Shown one piece after another: positions 1 to 12,000 of a stretch of DNA of 64,000 nt. The stretch comes from Petrolisthes cinctipes (taxonomy: Eukaryota; Arthropoda; Malacostraca; Decapoda; Porcellanidae). Position 1 is the stretch's first letter. The number at the start of each line of letters is the position of its first letter. The position numbers were made by a program, and so were the translations under genes. Where the stretch lies: positions 1 to 64,000 of the forward strand of contig JAWQEG010000371.1 in assembly GCA_033782935.1 (NCBI GenBank). The letters run 5' to 3'. The notes under the pieces are model-generated. The model was not told the origin of the DNA. It saw only the letters and a list, made by a program, of their open reading frames with translations, and ran no database searches.

Positions 1-118
1 AACAAACAACATTTTACCCCATGATCTGTAACATTACTTCCATTAGGCTACCACCATACAGTATCTCCCACTACCAGTATCATTACACACAACGCCCTCA
101 CTCCTTCCTTATCTTACG

Positions 119-120
<2 letters not shown>

Positions 121-173
<53 letters not shown>

Positions 174-218
174 GAAGTATGGTGTCGGTGAACCGCTTGG
201 AGTATCAACTTTAGCGTG

Positions 219-278
<60 letters not shown>

Positions 279-410
279 GTACGGTATACCAAGCACCCTT
301 TACCACCCTTCTCCAGCCTCACTGCCTGCAACTCTCATCTGCCCCCCCACATACCCCTTATCTCACTATCTCATGCAGCCTCCCCTTCCCCCCACGTGGA
401 TGACTCACCG

Positions 411-472
<62 letters not shown>
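121..472. repeat. Three (CT)n microsatellite tracts
   Basis: Almost pure CT dinucleotide runs lie at about 121-172, 220-277 and 414-472, separated by short unique spacers. Open frames across them encode only Ser-Leu repeats and are not genes. Nothing else is recognised in the first 750 bases except short homopolymers (C-run near 582, A-run near 606, G-run near 688). Confidence 0.95.
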
Positions 473-475
<3 letters not shown>

Positions 476-746
476 AAATACCAACAACAATAACATATGA
501 TTGATTTGGTTCGTAGGGAGATTGTTATTTCAGATTTGATATGTGACGACGACGAAGGAAGGAAAGAAAGTGAGTTTTAGACCCCCCCCCCCCCTCAAAA
601 AAGAAAAAAAAAAAAAAGATGGATAATTTTACATAAGGGATACAAAATTTACAAGTAGATATAAACATAGGTATTGTACACCAATGAGGGGGGGGGGGGG
701 AGATCCGGAAAAAAATGCAATAGAAAGCGTGTGTGTAGATACTTGT

Positions 747-750
<4 letters not shown>

Positions 751-799
<49 letters not shown>
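751..799. repeat. (GA)n microsatellite
   Basis: An uninterrupted GA run, the opposite strand sense to the CT runs upstream. Confidence 0.95.
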
Positions 800-801
<2 letters not shown>

Positions 802-984
802 TGTGAAGAGTAGGGTGGGATGAGTGTGTCGGTACGCCTAGCTTTGCGTCACACCCTCATTAGTGAACAAGTGGGTAGTGGGGGTCATGGTGGGGCAGAG
901 GCAGCTAGGGTAGGGACAAGGGCAGCAGAGGAAGGGAGAGTAGAGGAGAGGACAGGGACAGTGTATGCATGGTGTAGTAGATTG

Positions 985-1046
985 GGGCAGGGGCTGGGTG
1001 AGGGGAGGATGAGGGGAACGATTACACACACACACACACGCAAGCA

Positions 1047-1092
<46 letters not shown>

Positions 1093-1145
1093 GGCCGGGT
1101 GAAGGGAGGATGAGGGGAACGATTACACACACACACTCGCAAGCA

Positions 1146-1213
<68 letters not shown>

Positions 1214-1347
1214 GCCGGGTGAGGGGAGGATGAGGGGAACGATTACACACACACACGCGCAAGCAAGCAAGTACAGATTCACACACACACACAGGGGCCG
1301 GGTGAGGGGAGAATGAGGGGAACGGTTACACACGCAAGCAAGCAAGC

Positions 1348-1381
<34 letters not shown>
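985..1381. repeat. Compound minisatellite with embedded (CA)n runs
   Basis: About four copies of a unit made of a G-rich block (GGGCCGGGTGAGGGGAGGAT), a short stretch ending in GGAACGATTACACACAC, a CAAGCAAG block and a (CA)n run of variable length. Unit length varies mainly through the CA run. The open frames on both strands are low-complexity artefacts. Confidence 0.9.
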
Positions 1382-1384
<3 letters not shown>

Positions 1385-2345
1385 GGAAGTGAGTGAGAGA
1401 CTGCTAACAACATCCCTTTTTGTGAGTTGCTGTTGAGGCTTCACTGTGTCTCTTCCTCTTCACAGTGAAAGCTCCTCTCAAAGGTTGCTCAGAGTGACCG
1501 AGTGTGGGATCTCCTTTAATCATTTAACTCTTTACTCTTTACTTGTCACTGTTGTACTGTACGTAGCATCTTATAAACTGCCCATGTATTGTAGATAAAA
1601 TATATTATTCTTTTTTCTCTTAATTATATATGTTAGGCTACGTAACAGCTTCCCTTAGTATGTTCTGTATAATTATATTCATGTTGGTGTGTGGCAGAGG
1701 ATAGAGGAATCATTCGTCACCAATTCGACATCAAAATCATGCCCCCGTTAACTATGCATGTATATTGTTCCAGTTGTAAATTATTATATTAATAACTTAT
1801 ATTGTTCTGCCGTACAAAGGATAACCTGGATAAGATGTATAAGACGGTGTGTGTACAGTATATTATTACCTGCGTTACTAGAGGCGAGGTTAATGAAATT
1901 CGTACGTTCCTCTCTTATAATTTACGTATTTTATCAGTAGTATCAAAGTGGTAAATGTTCATCAAGATGCAGAAGATAATCCTGGGAAGACATATTCCCA
2001 TAACGGCCACTAAGTCTGTCCTAAACAACAGGTCTCCTTGGGATGTGCAAATAGTGTCCGCTGTTTCATTTCACTTATGTTTATTCTTCAGTCATTTTTA
2101 AACACTAATTTCTCCTCCCATGTTGTATCCCCTTAGGAGCTCTTGGATTTTTTACGGCCTCGCTTCTTTAAATAGAAAAAAAAATGAAATTGTATATATG
2201 TATTCATGTATTCGGTGGTTCCTCCCACGTATTCACGGTAACGGGTAGAATAATTGTAAAGCCTCATTACAGAAATATTATTTTACGACATTAAAAGAAA
2301 ACAACTTTCAATTTTGCATGTCTCCTCGTTCAACCCACAGGTCAC

Positions 2346-2349
<4 letters not shown>
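1382..2349. other. AT-rich stretch without a recognised feature
   Basis: No open frame with protein-like composition, no splice-coherent exon and no obvious repeat seen by eye. Confidence 0.5.

Positions 2350-2350
<1 letters not shown>

Positions 2351-2411
<61 letters not shown>
2351..2411. repeat. (TA)n microsatellite
   Basis: A continuous TA dinucleotide run of about 60 bases. Confidence 0.95.
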
Positions 2412-2416
<5 letters not shown>

Positions 2417-2649
2417 GAAGGGTTGTTATTGTTGTTGTTATTGTTATACTGGTAGTAGTGATTACCGCACGCAATACCCGGAAAAATTTACGGTATGCTG
2501 AATTACAAGGCCAAAACCATGAGAAAAGATGGATGAGGTCAAATACCGAAGAAAGGTACGGTAAGTAATCAGATGGAGTGGGTTAGTTATGTAGGAGTAT
2601 ATAGGTAACGGGGTATATACCTGAATGGAGAGGTGGAAACTGTTTGCTT

Positions 2650-3330
2650 TTATTGGATTTTAGACTCCCCTTCTTTCTTCCATGCTTTGTTTCTTCCTTC
2701 TTTCCTTTCTGTTTCATTAGTTCTTCCATTTATTCGTTCCTTGTTTCATTTGTTACTATTTTATCCCTAACTGATTTAGTTCGTTTATTCCTTTCTTTAT
2801 TTGTTTCTCCTTTCTTTTTCTTACCTGTTATTTCCCTGTCTTTCCTCTCATCCATATATTATTGTCCCTCCCTCCGTCCTTCCTTGCTCTCTTCCTTCGA
2901 TATTTTTTGTCCCTACCTCCCTTCCACACTCCTTCCTTCCTCTCGTTCTTCCATATTTTTTTCTTTTATGTCCATCCATCCCTCCTTCACTCCTTCATTC
3001 CTTCCCTCCCTCCTTTACCTTCTTTCGCCGGCAGCTTCCACTTTAATCCCGTACTTGCTCACCAACACCACCACCACGGGCTCCACACCATTACTGTTCA
3101 TCCCTGCCCACAAACACTACTCTGCATGGAAGGAAAGGCGCTCACCTATGTACGTACCCCTCGCCGTGGCCAAAAAGGATATATTGAGAGTAGCGTAGAA
3201 ACCCACTCCACGATACATACTTTCCCCATCCATAGATAAAAGTGTTTTAAGCATATTTTCATTCATTATAATTTCCCTTTCTTCCTTCTTACTTATCTTT
3301 CCCTCCCTGATTCTTTACTGCTTCCTCAAA
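2650..3330. repeat. Pyrimidine-rich CTTC/CCTT tract
   Basis: The + strand is a long imperfect polypyrimidine tract built from TTCC, CTTT and CCCT words. Several overlapping open frames up to 184 codons exist only because stop codons are rare in such sequence; the translations are Phe/Leu/Ser/Pro-rich and frame-independent. I do not call a gene. Confidence 0.75.
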
Positions 3331-3551
3331 ACGTCAAGGGGAATCATCACTTTGTTTTAAATTAGATATGATCCTTAGAGAGGCCTACTGTACAGTATAC
3401 CGGTGCAAGTTCGAGTCCCAACTTGAGTAGGAAATTATAATTATCATCAATCGTCCCCTTTCATATCACCATCAAAAGCTGCCAATAGAAAGTTAATAAT
3501 TACTTGTTTGGTTAATTACTTGTTTGGTCCTCAGTGACAGTGCTTCCTTCC

Positions 3552-3554
3552 ATG

Positions 3555-3650
<96 letters not shown>
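3552..3650. repeat. (GA)n microsatellite
   Basis: A GA run of about 100 bases with one interruption near 3609. The following 500 bases hold scattered GTGGTGAT-type words but no clear gene. Confidence 0.95.
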
Positions 3651-3653
<3 letters not shown>

Positions 3654-4336
3654 TAATAAAACTCTATGGTGTTGTGGTGCTCGATTTCACTTGGCACTCT
3701 ATTTTATTTTTACTGAAAGGGTGGTGGTTTCTGTGACAGGTGAGAGAGTAGTAGTAGTAGTAGAAGTAGTATGTGGTGGTGAATAGTGGTAATTATGGGT
3801 TCTCGTGTTGATAGTGAGATGGGTTGTGTGGTGAGTAAATATTTTAGACTTAGTGGTGGTGACGTGAGGCGATGGTGATGATATAAAATAAATAATGATG
3901 GTAGCTGTGGTGAATGCGGTGACGAGGAGTGGTAATTGTAATGAAGGACAGTAGTAGTGATGATCATAAAGGCCAGAGAGTAAGGGGAAAGATGATGACA
4001 GCAGTGAAGGGTGATGATTGGCACTATGGTGATGAGGGAGTGAGCATTGGTTGGGGTTCAGAAGGTGATGAAAGGTGCTAAAGTGAGAAGTAAGTGTGCT
4101 GGGTGGTTTTTACATCAACACATCTTCCCCCACTTGCCAGGAGTTGTTGGTAGTGGTGAAAAGTGATAAATATGAAGGAGTTGTTGGTGGTGGGGGTGGT
4201 GAAAAATGTATAAAGATATGGTGGAGTGGAACGGTGCTGCTGCTGGTGTTGGAGAGATAAGGGGTATCAGTTGTGGTAATGGGATGGCCAAGCTCCTTCC
4301 TTCACCTTACCACAGTATTTCCTTGCTCATCTCATC

Positions 4337-4601
<265 letters not shown>

Positions 4602-4651
4602 GAAGTGCGAGGAACGAAAAGTGATAAGAGGAATGATTAAATAAGTTCGTT

Positions 4652-4693
<42 letters not shown>

Positions 4694-5067
4694 GATCAGA
4701 CTGGCTGGTAGGAATGAGGGCAAGGTCATGTCTGGAACTGTTCCTAATATATAACCTACTCTTGGACCGTCCTCGCCTACCTATTACTTCCCCCTCTCCC
4801 TCTCTCCCTCTCTCCTTTTGTGTGTATCTATCCGTGCGTGTGTGTGTGTGTGTGTGTATGTGTATGTATCTATCCGTGCGTGTGTGTTTCTTCTACTCCT
4901 CTTCCCCATTCCCTGTTGCTCATCTCTTATTTACCTCCCTCCCAGTAAACCCCAATTCCTTGACCCTTTCCCTTGAGACCCCTTCCCCAACACCCACTTT
5001 CCTCCATTCACCCTTTTCATTTCAAAATTCACTTCTTTCCATTCCAACTTTTCCTTATATCTTACTT

Positions 5068-5096
5068 ATAATAATAATAATAATAATAATAATAAC

Positions 5097-5147
<51 letters not shown>
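5068..5147. repeat. (AAT)n / (ATT)n trinucleotide palindrome
   Basis: An (AAT)n run switches at ACTATT to an (ATT)n run, giving a self-complementary tract. Confidence 0.9.
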
Positions 5148-5148
<1 letters not shown>

Positions 5149-5429
5149 GTAACATTAATATTTCTTGTGCTACTAATGGTATTTCATTAGATGTATACTC
5201 CCTCTCCAATCACACACATACCCTCTACTCTCCTCCCTCTGCTAGACACTCCAATACTGACGGTCTGGATACTTGGTCAGGTATTCATAAGTGATCACGA
5301 TATATATATAGCGATCTTGAGGTTTAAATGACGATCGTAAGGTATTCATAAATTATATTATTGTATCTATATCGATCTAAAGGCATTCATTGTTATTTAT
5401 ATTAGTTATACACCGACCTGCGGGATATG

Positions 5430-5588
5430 TTAAGGGGGGAAGTGCAGTGTTGGTAAACCTGGAGCAAATGATTCCTCCAAACTATTCCAAGTAACAGAAC
5501 ACCATTATTTTTGTTCATCTGGTCCTGTTTTCTGGCATACTTTGGAGGAATCAAGGCACTCCAATGTAACAAATAATTACCCCCTTAA
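5430..5588. mobile_element. TTAA-flanked foldback MITE, family A
   Basis: A 159-bp element begins TTAAGGGGGGAAGTGCAGTG and ends TACCCCCTTAA, with TTAA at both ends. Inside, CTCCAAACTATTCCAAG is mirrored by CTTTGGAGGA near the other end, so the element folds on itself around a conserved ATTTTTGTTCATCTGGTCC core. The same pattern recurs at 49751, 53666, 54805, 56926, 58255 and 63101. TTAA flanks resemble piggyBac-type target duplication, but no transposase is present and the superfamily is inferred. Confidence 0.8.
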
Positions 5589-5939
5589 CGAGTAGGCCTA
5601 TTTAGTGTTTACAATCAGCCTTAATGTATCTCGTAGTCATACATTTTTACCTTATTGTAATATATTTGTTTTTAGATGTATTGTACATGGTTATTTCTCA
5701 GTCATACAGTTTACAGGTACTAGTGTATCTACTTTATCACTGTTCATACATTGTTTATACTAGTGTGAAATGGTATACCTCACCATTATACTAGTGTTGT
5801 TGTTGTTGTGCTGATGATGATGTGGTATTGGTGGGACGTTAGTATGCTGTATATATATATCTCTTTTTTTTCACATATTCTCGACCCGCTGTTCATACAT
5901 TGTTTATACTAACGTCGTTGTCGTTGGTCGTAGTGTTGT

Positions 5940-7350
5940 TGATGATGACGTGGTGGTGGTGGTGGTGGTGGTTGTGGTGGTGCATGGGACGATTGTATAT
6001 ATCTTTTCACGTATTCTCGCCCCGTTCCCTCGTCTGGCAGTGCTGGCTTCTCTCACCTCCCCCTCCTCTCTTCCCCTGCTTGTTGTATGTACTGTACCCC
6101 TTAACCCCTCCAGGTTCTTCCCCTCTTTCCTCTCTCTGCTCTCCCCCTTACTCTTCCCACTTTGTTGTCCCTTTCTCCCCTTCCTTGTTGTCCTCTCCTT
6201 GGCTCCCCTTTTCTTTGCCCTACTTGCTTTCTCCATATTTTGTTCCTTCAGTTGCTCCACATACTCGTACATAATTATTTTGCTCTTTCATTATGCTGTC
6301 TCGTCTTCTTGTTTTCCATATATATATTTTTGTGTATGTCTTCTCTTTGTCTTCCTTTAGACTACCGAGCTCCTCCACATCATCCTTACCTTTCTTCCAC
6401 CTCTCTCTTTCGTGTCTCTCCTTTTCACGTAGCCTCCTCTGTTTATGCCTTTTCTTGTCAACTCCTTTCCTATCCACCCTTTTTCGTCACCCATTCTCGT
6501 TCCATTTATTCTTTGCCACCCTTCTTCTGTCGCTCTCCTTCCCCAACTTGATTTGATTTTCTTCTGTCCTCCCTTCCCCACACATCCTTCTTCCTTCCGT
6601 CACCCTTCCTCCCCTCCTGTCTGCTTGTATTATTGTCTAGCGCCTCAGTGTTGGGGAAAGGAGGGGACGGGAAGAATATAGAAAAATTGAGGAGAAAGGA
6701 GACAAAGAAGACTAGTGAAATGAGCACGAGGAGACATAGAAATGAAGGGTTATGAGAATAGAAAGGGGAACAAGAAGGAAGATAAAGGATACGAGGTCAT
6801 GGGGGACAAGTGAGTTGGAAAGGGAAGGATGAAGATAGCATTTTGGTTGAGGGAGGTGAATGTATAATGAACAAAGTTAGAGGCGTGATTGGTAAGGAAG
6901 GAGTGTGCCAGCTTGGTGGAACACGAAAGAGGAGGTGGAATTTAGAAAGAAACAGGGAGCCAGGAGAAGAAAGGAGGAAGCAGAGAAGGCATAATGGTGG
7001 AAAGAGAAAGGAGACAACCACAGAGAATAGACAATAAGAGGAGGAGGAGGGAGATAACAAAAAAGAGAAGGAATGAGATGAAGAAGACAAGCACTAAGGA
7101 GAAAGAGGGTGAAGAATGGCATGCGGGAAGGAGAGAGAGACGAAAAGGGAAGGGACCAAAATAGAGGAGAGGGAGAAGGACGGAGACAAGCTTGGAGGAG
7201 AAGAGAGAGAAGAGACAGGCATGGAGAGGTGAGAGGAAGAGAGAGAGAGAGAAGGGAGGGGGTGGGGGGGTTCAGACGTGGAGGTAGTGTCATCGATTCC
7301 CGCGCGAGGTCGCCACGTGAACCAGACGGTGACTCACACTGCTCGCGACT

Positions 7351-7385
<35 letters not shown>
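5940..7385. repeat. Pyrimidine block followed by purine block
   Basis: From about 6000 to 6620 the + strand is strongly C/T-rich; from about 6650 to 7270 it is strongly A/G-rich, ending in a short (CT)n at 7350-7385. Many overlapping open frames on both strands arise from the bias and none has protein-like complexity. A GTGGTG run lies at 5950-5980. Confidence 0.7.
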
Positions 7386-7389
<4 letters not shown>

Positions 7390-8781
7390 ATTTTCCCACG
7401 CTGTTGTTGATTGTGATTCCTAATATCGATTGACTATCTCATGCTTCTGATTAACTGACTACCGGAATCTCATCACACTGTTGATTGTGCCTGATTTACA
7501 CAACTGTGGCTTCATCACGGTATATAGCCTACTGTTTGTATATGTAATTCACTGTACTGACTGAGACAACCACCATACTGATTCTACATGCGAGTTCAGG
7601 AGAGTCACGCAAGGGGTACAGGACGAATAAACTAAAAATTGTACTCATCAGTTGATATTTACTTGTAGAGATCATTATAACCGTTGTATAGATGAGGACA
7701 AAAGTAGTGCCCCATACCCATTAAATAATTTGCGGACCTAGTTATTTGATTCGCTGTACGACCAAAATAAAATTATACTTACGAAGGCCGGTGAAATATA
7801 GTGTTCCCTTCACCGCCTGGCTTCATCAACGAGGACAAAGTTTTCTCGTGTAATGGTTCTTCTAACCACTTCTCACACTGGCCTTGATTGGATGGATTTT
7901 GTGGGAAATCTGTTACCCCTTACTGTTTGTTGTGTGTTGGTGAGTTTAACAGTTATAAAATACACAGTGTCTGGTGAGTAGGCTACGGTAGTCTTCTACA
8001 ATAGATACTTCCAATAACGAAAGGTTGCCATTATATGTTAAAAATGTTTTATGGGTATGCTCTACGTATCTTTATCCACAAAAATAACAGTATCAATTGT
8101 CGTCCATTTACTCTTTAATTATTAGGATTTTATAACAAATTAAACAATGAAAAACACTTGTCTAAATAATCATTCTCACGCAAAATCATATATCGGTATA
8201 CGCTTTTAATTCTGAAAGTATACAAAAACATTGACAAAAAAATCTCTGGGTACCTTGTATTATGCAGGGTGTAGACCTCGTGTCGTGAGGATAACGAATT
8301 TTCCACGCGGCACACGGAGGAGAAAGAAAGCAAGGTATTCCAGGTTTTCTTTGCTTGAACCCTAAACACGTGAGGCGGAAGGAAGGGCGGACCAAGTCAA
8401 GTGACGTCACGAAACACGCTCACGAAACCTTGTCTCACGCTCCTGCTAGGATTCGATCTTTCACGCTACTGACTCATTACAAAAACCCATGTGGTGTGTG
8501 TGTGTGTGGTCTGGGGTCTTAGGGGTAGTTTGACTCGTAGTGTGCCCAGTTTGTGCGTCATAAGGAGGTTTGGGGTTCTGTTTCTGGGTTATGTTTGTGA
8601 GTCATGGGGTTCTGGGTTCTGTTTGAGAGTCATCATGGCACTTGATGTACACATGTTTATTATTATTGCAAGGAGTATTTTAGGACTCACCAGTTAACCA
8701 CTTGAAATACTTCCCATCTGCCCCCTTCCCTCTCCCAGAAAATTATTAGGCCTATATGAAAACCATGACTTGTAAAACTTA
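7386..8781. other. Intergenic stretch upstream of the RALGPS gene
   Basis: Mixed-composition DNA with no splice-coherent coding sequence that I can support. A short GT run occurs near 8493-8508. Confidence 0.5.
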
Positions 8782-8895
8782 GGGCCGTATTCAAGAACAT
8801 TCATGGTGTATACGATGGCGTGGTACCGGCACGATGGCTCCGTAGACAAACACCAGGGCCATCGTATGCACCACAGAGGTTCTTGCATACGACCC
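8782..8895. mobile_element. Foldback MITE, family B (GGGCCGTAT ends)
   Basis: A palindrome of about 114 bp. It starts GGGCCGTATTCAAGAACATT and ends GGTTCTTGCATACGACCC; the inner parts TACGATGGC and GCCATCGTA also pair. Homologous copies lie at 38348-38677 (interrupted by another element), 40838-40947 and 51755-51867. This copy ends 116 bp before the proposed RALGPS start codon, so it lies in the promoter or 5' UTR. Confidence 0.85.
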
Positions 8896-9011
8896 TTAGC
8901 CCAACGACATATTTATTATTACGTTGCAGGTGTGGCGGGTGAGCGGAGAGGAGGTGAGGCTCAGGGAAGGCAGGAGATGATGATGATGCTAACTCAACCC
9001 ACGGTACGAAG
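8896..9011 (+). promoter_or_regulatory. Probable 5' UTR or proximal promoter of RALGPS
   Basis: The short stretch between the foldback element and the proposed start has an in-frame stop (TGA, 8955-8957) and no earlier in-frame ATG. This fits an untranslated leader. No TATA box is evident. Transcription start is unknown. Confidence 0.4.
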
Positions 9012-9077
9012 ATGAGATACTCCGAAATGCCCCGCGACATTTCCTGTGATAGCTTGGCCGCACTTCGCATCAATGAG
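9012..9077 (+). CDS. RALGPS: RALGPS exon 1 (proposed)
   Basis: The 22-codon frame begins [12 protein letters not shown] and ends LAALRINE just before the donor GAG|GTGAGC. It ends in phase 0 and joins exon 2 without a stop, adding Ser-Val before the internal Met. An in-frame stop lies upstream at 8955. The N-terminus is not conserved in this family, so support comes only from frame and splice coherence. A second ATG lies at 9027. Confidence 0.55.
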
Positions 9078-12000
9078 GTGAGCAATCTGTCATGTGCAGG
9101 TCGTCACGTGGAACCGGTGAATTTAGTTAGTAGTTTTGCGTAGTTCCATACTTTGGCCGATAGATTTGCGCATTTTATCACTTGGGACGTAATAATTGTG
9201 TTCCGCGTTTTTTTATTATTATTAATTAGTGGAATGTATTATTATTAAAGGTGTTAATACAGTCTAATTAACGGGCTAATAATGTTGGACCTTATAAGTA
9301 TCAGACAACATGCAGTATAATGGCAGTATTCCTTAATTTAAGGTGTTGTTAATTTCATACTGTTGAACACATTTTCTGTTAATTTCGGGTAAGTAGTATC
9401 TCGGAGGAAAGAAAAAAAAGTTGTTCAGAAAGTACTCTAAATGCAAGTTAGCTTGATGATATCGGTACCTATTTTCGTTTTCTTGCGAAACACATTACAT
9501 TTTAGCTTCCCTTTTATAGATAAAATATACGATGAAATATATGTGACGAATATTGTCATTAGTATTAGCCCAACAGACACTCAGACAGTGATGTACAGTA
9601 CAATATAATGAAGTCTTGTATTGTACTTTATTTGTCCCGAGTGTGGAGGAACAGTTCTCCCAAAGGTAGCAACACGTGGTATATTTCTCCCCATTCAAGA
9701 CAGCTGTATTAAATAATGTAAGTATTATTGATTCAGCTTTTGTTCACGACTTATCATCGGTTCATACACTTCGGAGATGAAGTATGTGTGTCGAACTCGC
9801 GAATGATGTAGGCCATGACGTTTCTTGTATGGGTCGGGGAAATATGCCCAGTGTAGGCTGTGTAGCTGTAGCTCAACCAATAGCTAGGCATTCAACAGTA
9901 CAGTAGTCAATTTGTGAAGGAAATGTGAAAAGTATTTCAATAAATCAATGGTAACATACATACTATTATAATTATGCCCTGTTTAATGTAAAAGTTGAAA
10001 TGGAACTCAGGATGAGGCAGATTGTGATGCAGTTTCCCCCAACAGTGTCTTAGATAATCGTCTCTACTGCTGCTATCGGCACAAGTGGAACCATTGCTTG
10101 TCTATAGGTATGATGCCCCTCCCACCCCACCATATTACACTATACTTCACAGTTTGACCACCACCTATATGCACGGGCAGATGAATGACTTTTGACTGCA
10201 CTCCTGTATAAATTTTGAAGTTCACTGTAATGGTTACTGATCGTATGGTGTTTACATGTTTTGATGATTTGAACTTTTGATGGGATTATTATCACCCTCC
10301 CATCATCAGCAAAGCACAATACTAAGCTTCCCTTTGTTCAAGCCTGTCGTTGCTCATTTTATATATATAGTATATATACTGTATTGTCAGTGGTATAGCA
10401 CTACTGTATATTGGCACTTCCTATTTTGCGCTCTGAGGGTGTTGTGATAAAAGCTTTGCTCGCATGAGGCCTTTAGCTTCTACAGTACAGTACTTCCCTT
10501 TACCACCTTCTACAGTACAGTACTTCCCTTTACCACCTTCCTTGGCTGAAATTGACAGTATTTGCAGACAAGCACTCCATGCACACTAACGTATTTTTGG
10601 TGTACCCCTTTTATTGTAGGTTAGTTTGTGTTGAAAGTTTCTGTATTAAATTTTTTCATGTATTACGTGTAATGTAATGTACAGTACTGTAATGGCTTTT
10701 GACAAGATAAGTTTTCACTATTCAGGTGATTTTTATTATATTAAAGGCTACTAGCATGAATTTTCCTGGTAACTGTTTGCAACATACCGTATGTTATTCC
10801 TCAAGCTTCAATTGAGATCAGGTATTTTTACTACCATGCCCATTATCTTTAAGGAAGGTTTTAGCAATTTGAGGTAAAAGTAGAGAAGTACTAAGGTCAC
10901 TATATTATATATTTTACTATCATTACCCACTAGTTTGGACCATTCTAAGACACTTTTCATCTGACCTAACCTAACCTAGACCACAGCAGACTATTGGGAC
11001 CTAACCTGGGCAAACTACCGGGATATAACCGGTGTAAACTATCATAAAGTGACCGGGGCAAATTCCCGGAACGTAGCCTGATGTGGTAACACTGCTCGGC
11101 CCTAGCCAAGAACGTAGTACTTCTCTACTAATATCCCATTTGCATATACAGTACCTAGCAAAATGCTTGATTATTCGATATATACATACTGTATGGTATT
11201 GATACATTTTGTTTGTCGTGTCAGCCACATTTACTCTTCATATATTGATGCACATCACAATACAGTATTTGTCATTATTTTTTAAAAGTTAAAATAAATA
11301 AAATTTAATGCTTAACCTCTCTTTTTTAATTGCAGTACAGTACTGTTTTAAATCCTATTTACATTTGATGGCTTCTCTATAATGATTGGCATTGGTAAAG
11401 ATTATTTTTGTAATTGTTTAAGAATCGAATGTAAATGATAATATAGAATTATAATAATTAAACTTAGTTTTGAATTGCTTTTGTTATAAACTGTACAGAT
11501 ATTGTATATGCAGTACAGTACTGTACCAAGTACAATACAGTTTAAATCATTCACTGTTTTATGTAGTTCTCCATTTTTGTATTACCATACAATACTGTAC
11601 AGTGTTTCATTAGCTTTTCAGAACTATTTATTGGGACTGAGTATCTATCAAGGGATTGTATACTGTACTTTACAGGAAACCTTAATTTAGATAATTCTGC
11701 CTCTTGACCAAGCATGGAAGATGGTCAGCAATATATTAGTTACTGTATTACAATAGTAAAGTTTCTTTAGTGGCCCCTGGCAGACAGTATTGTATTTGAT
11801 AAAACTGTACTTGTACTGCTCTGTACTTTATAGTACACATCACGATTACATACAGTAAGGTGTTTATATGACATTTTGTAATTGTTTGAATATTTGGATT
11901 AGTTTTAGGACTGAATCTTGGATGAAACTATACAAGACTGAATCATTATTAGGAAGGCAGGAAAGTGAAATAACTTCATGCTTGCTTTTGTAAGGGGAAA

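Noticed and set aside
3400..3425. GCAAGTTCGAGTCCCAACTTG resembling a tRNA B box and T arm
   Set aside because: The flanking bases do not form a cloverleaf and there is no A box in the right place. At best a decayed tRNA-derived SINE piece.
5900..7423. Several overlapping open frames of up to 170 codons on both strands
   Set aside because: They come from strand-biased purine/pyrimidine composition and have no conserved protein signature.
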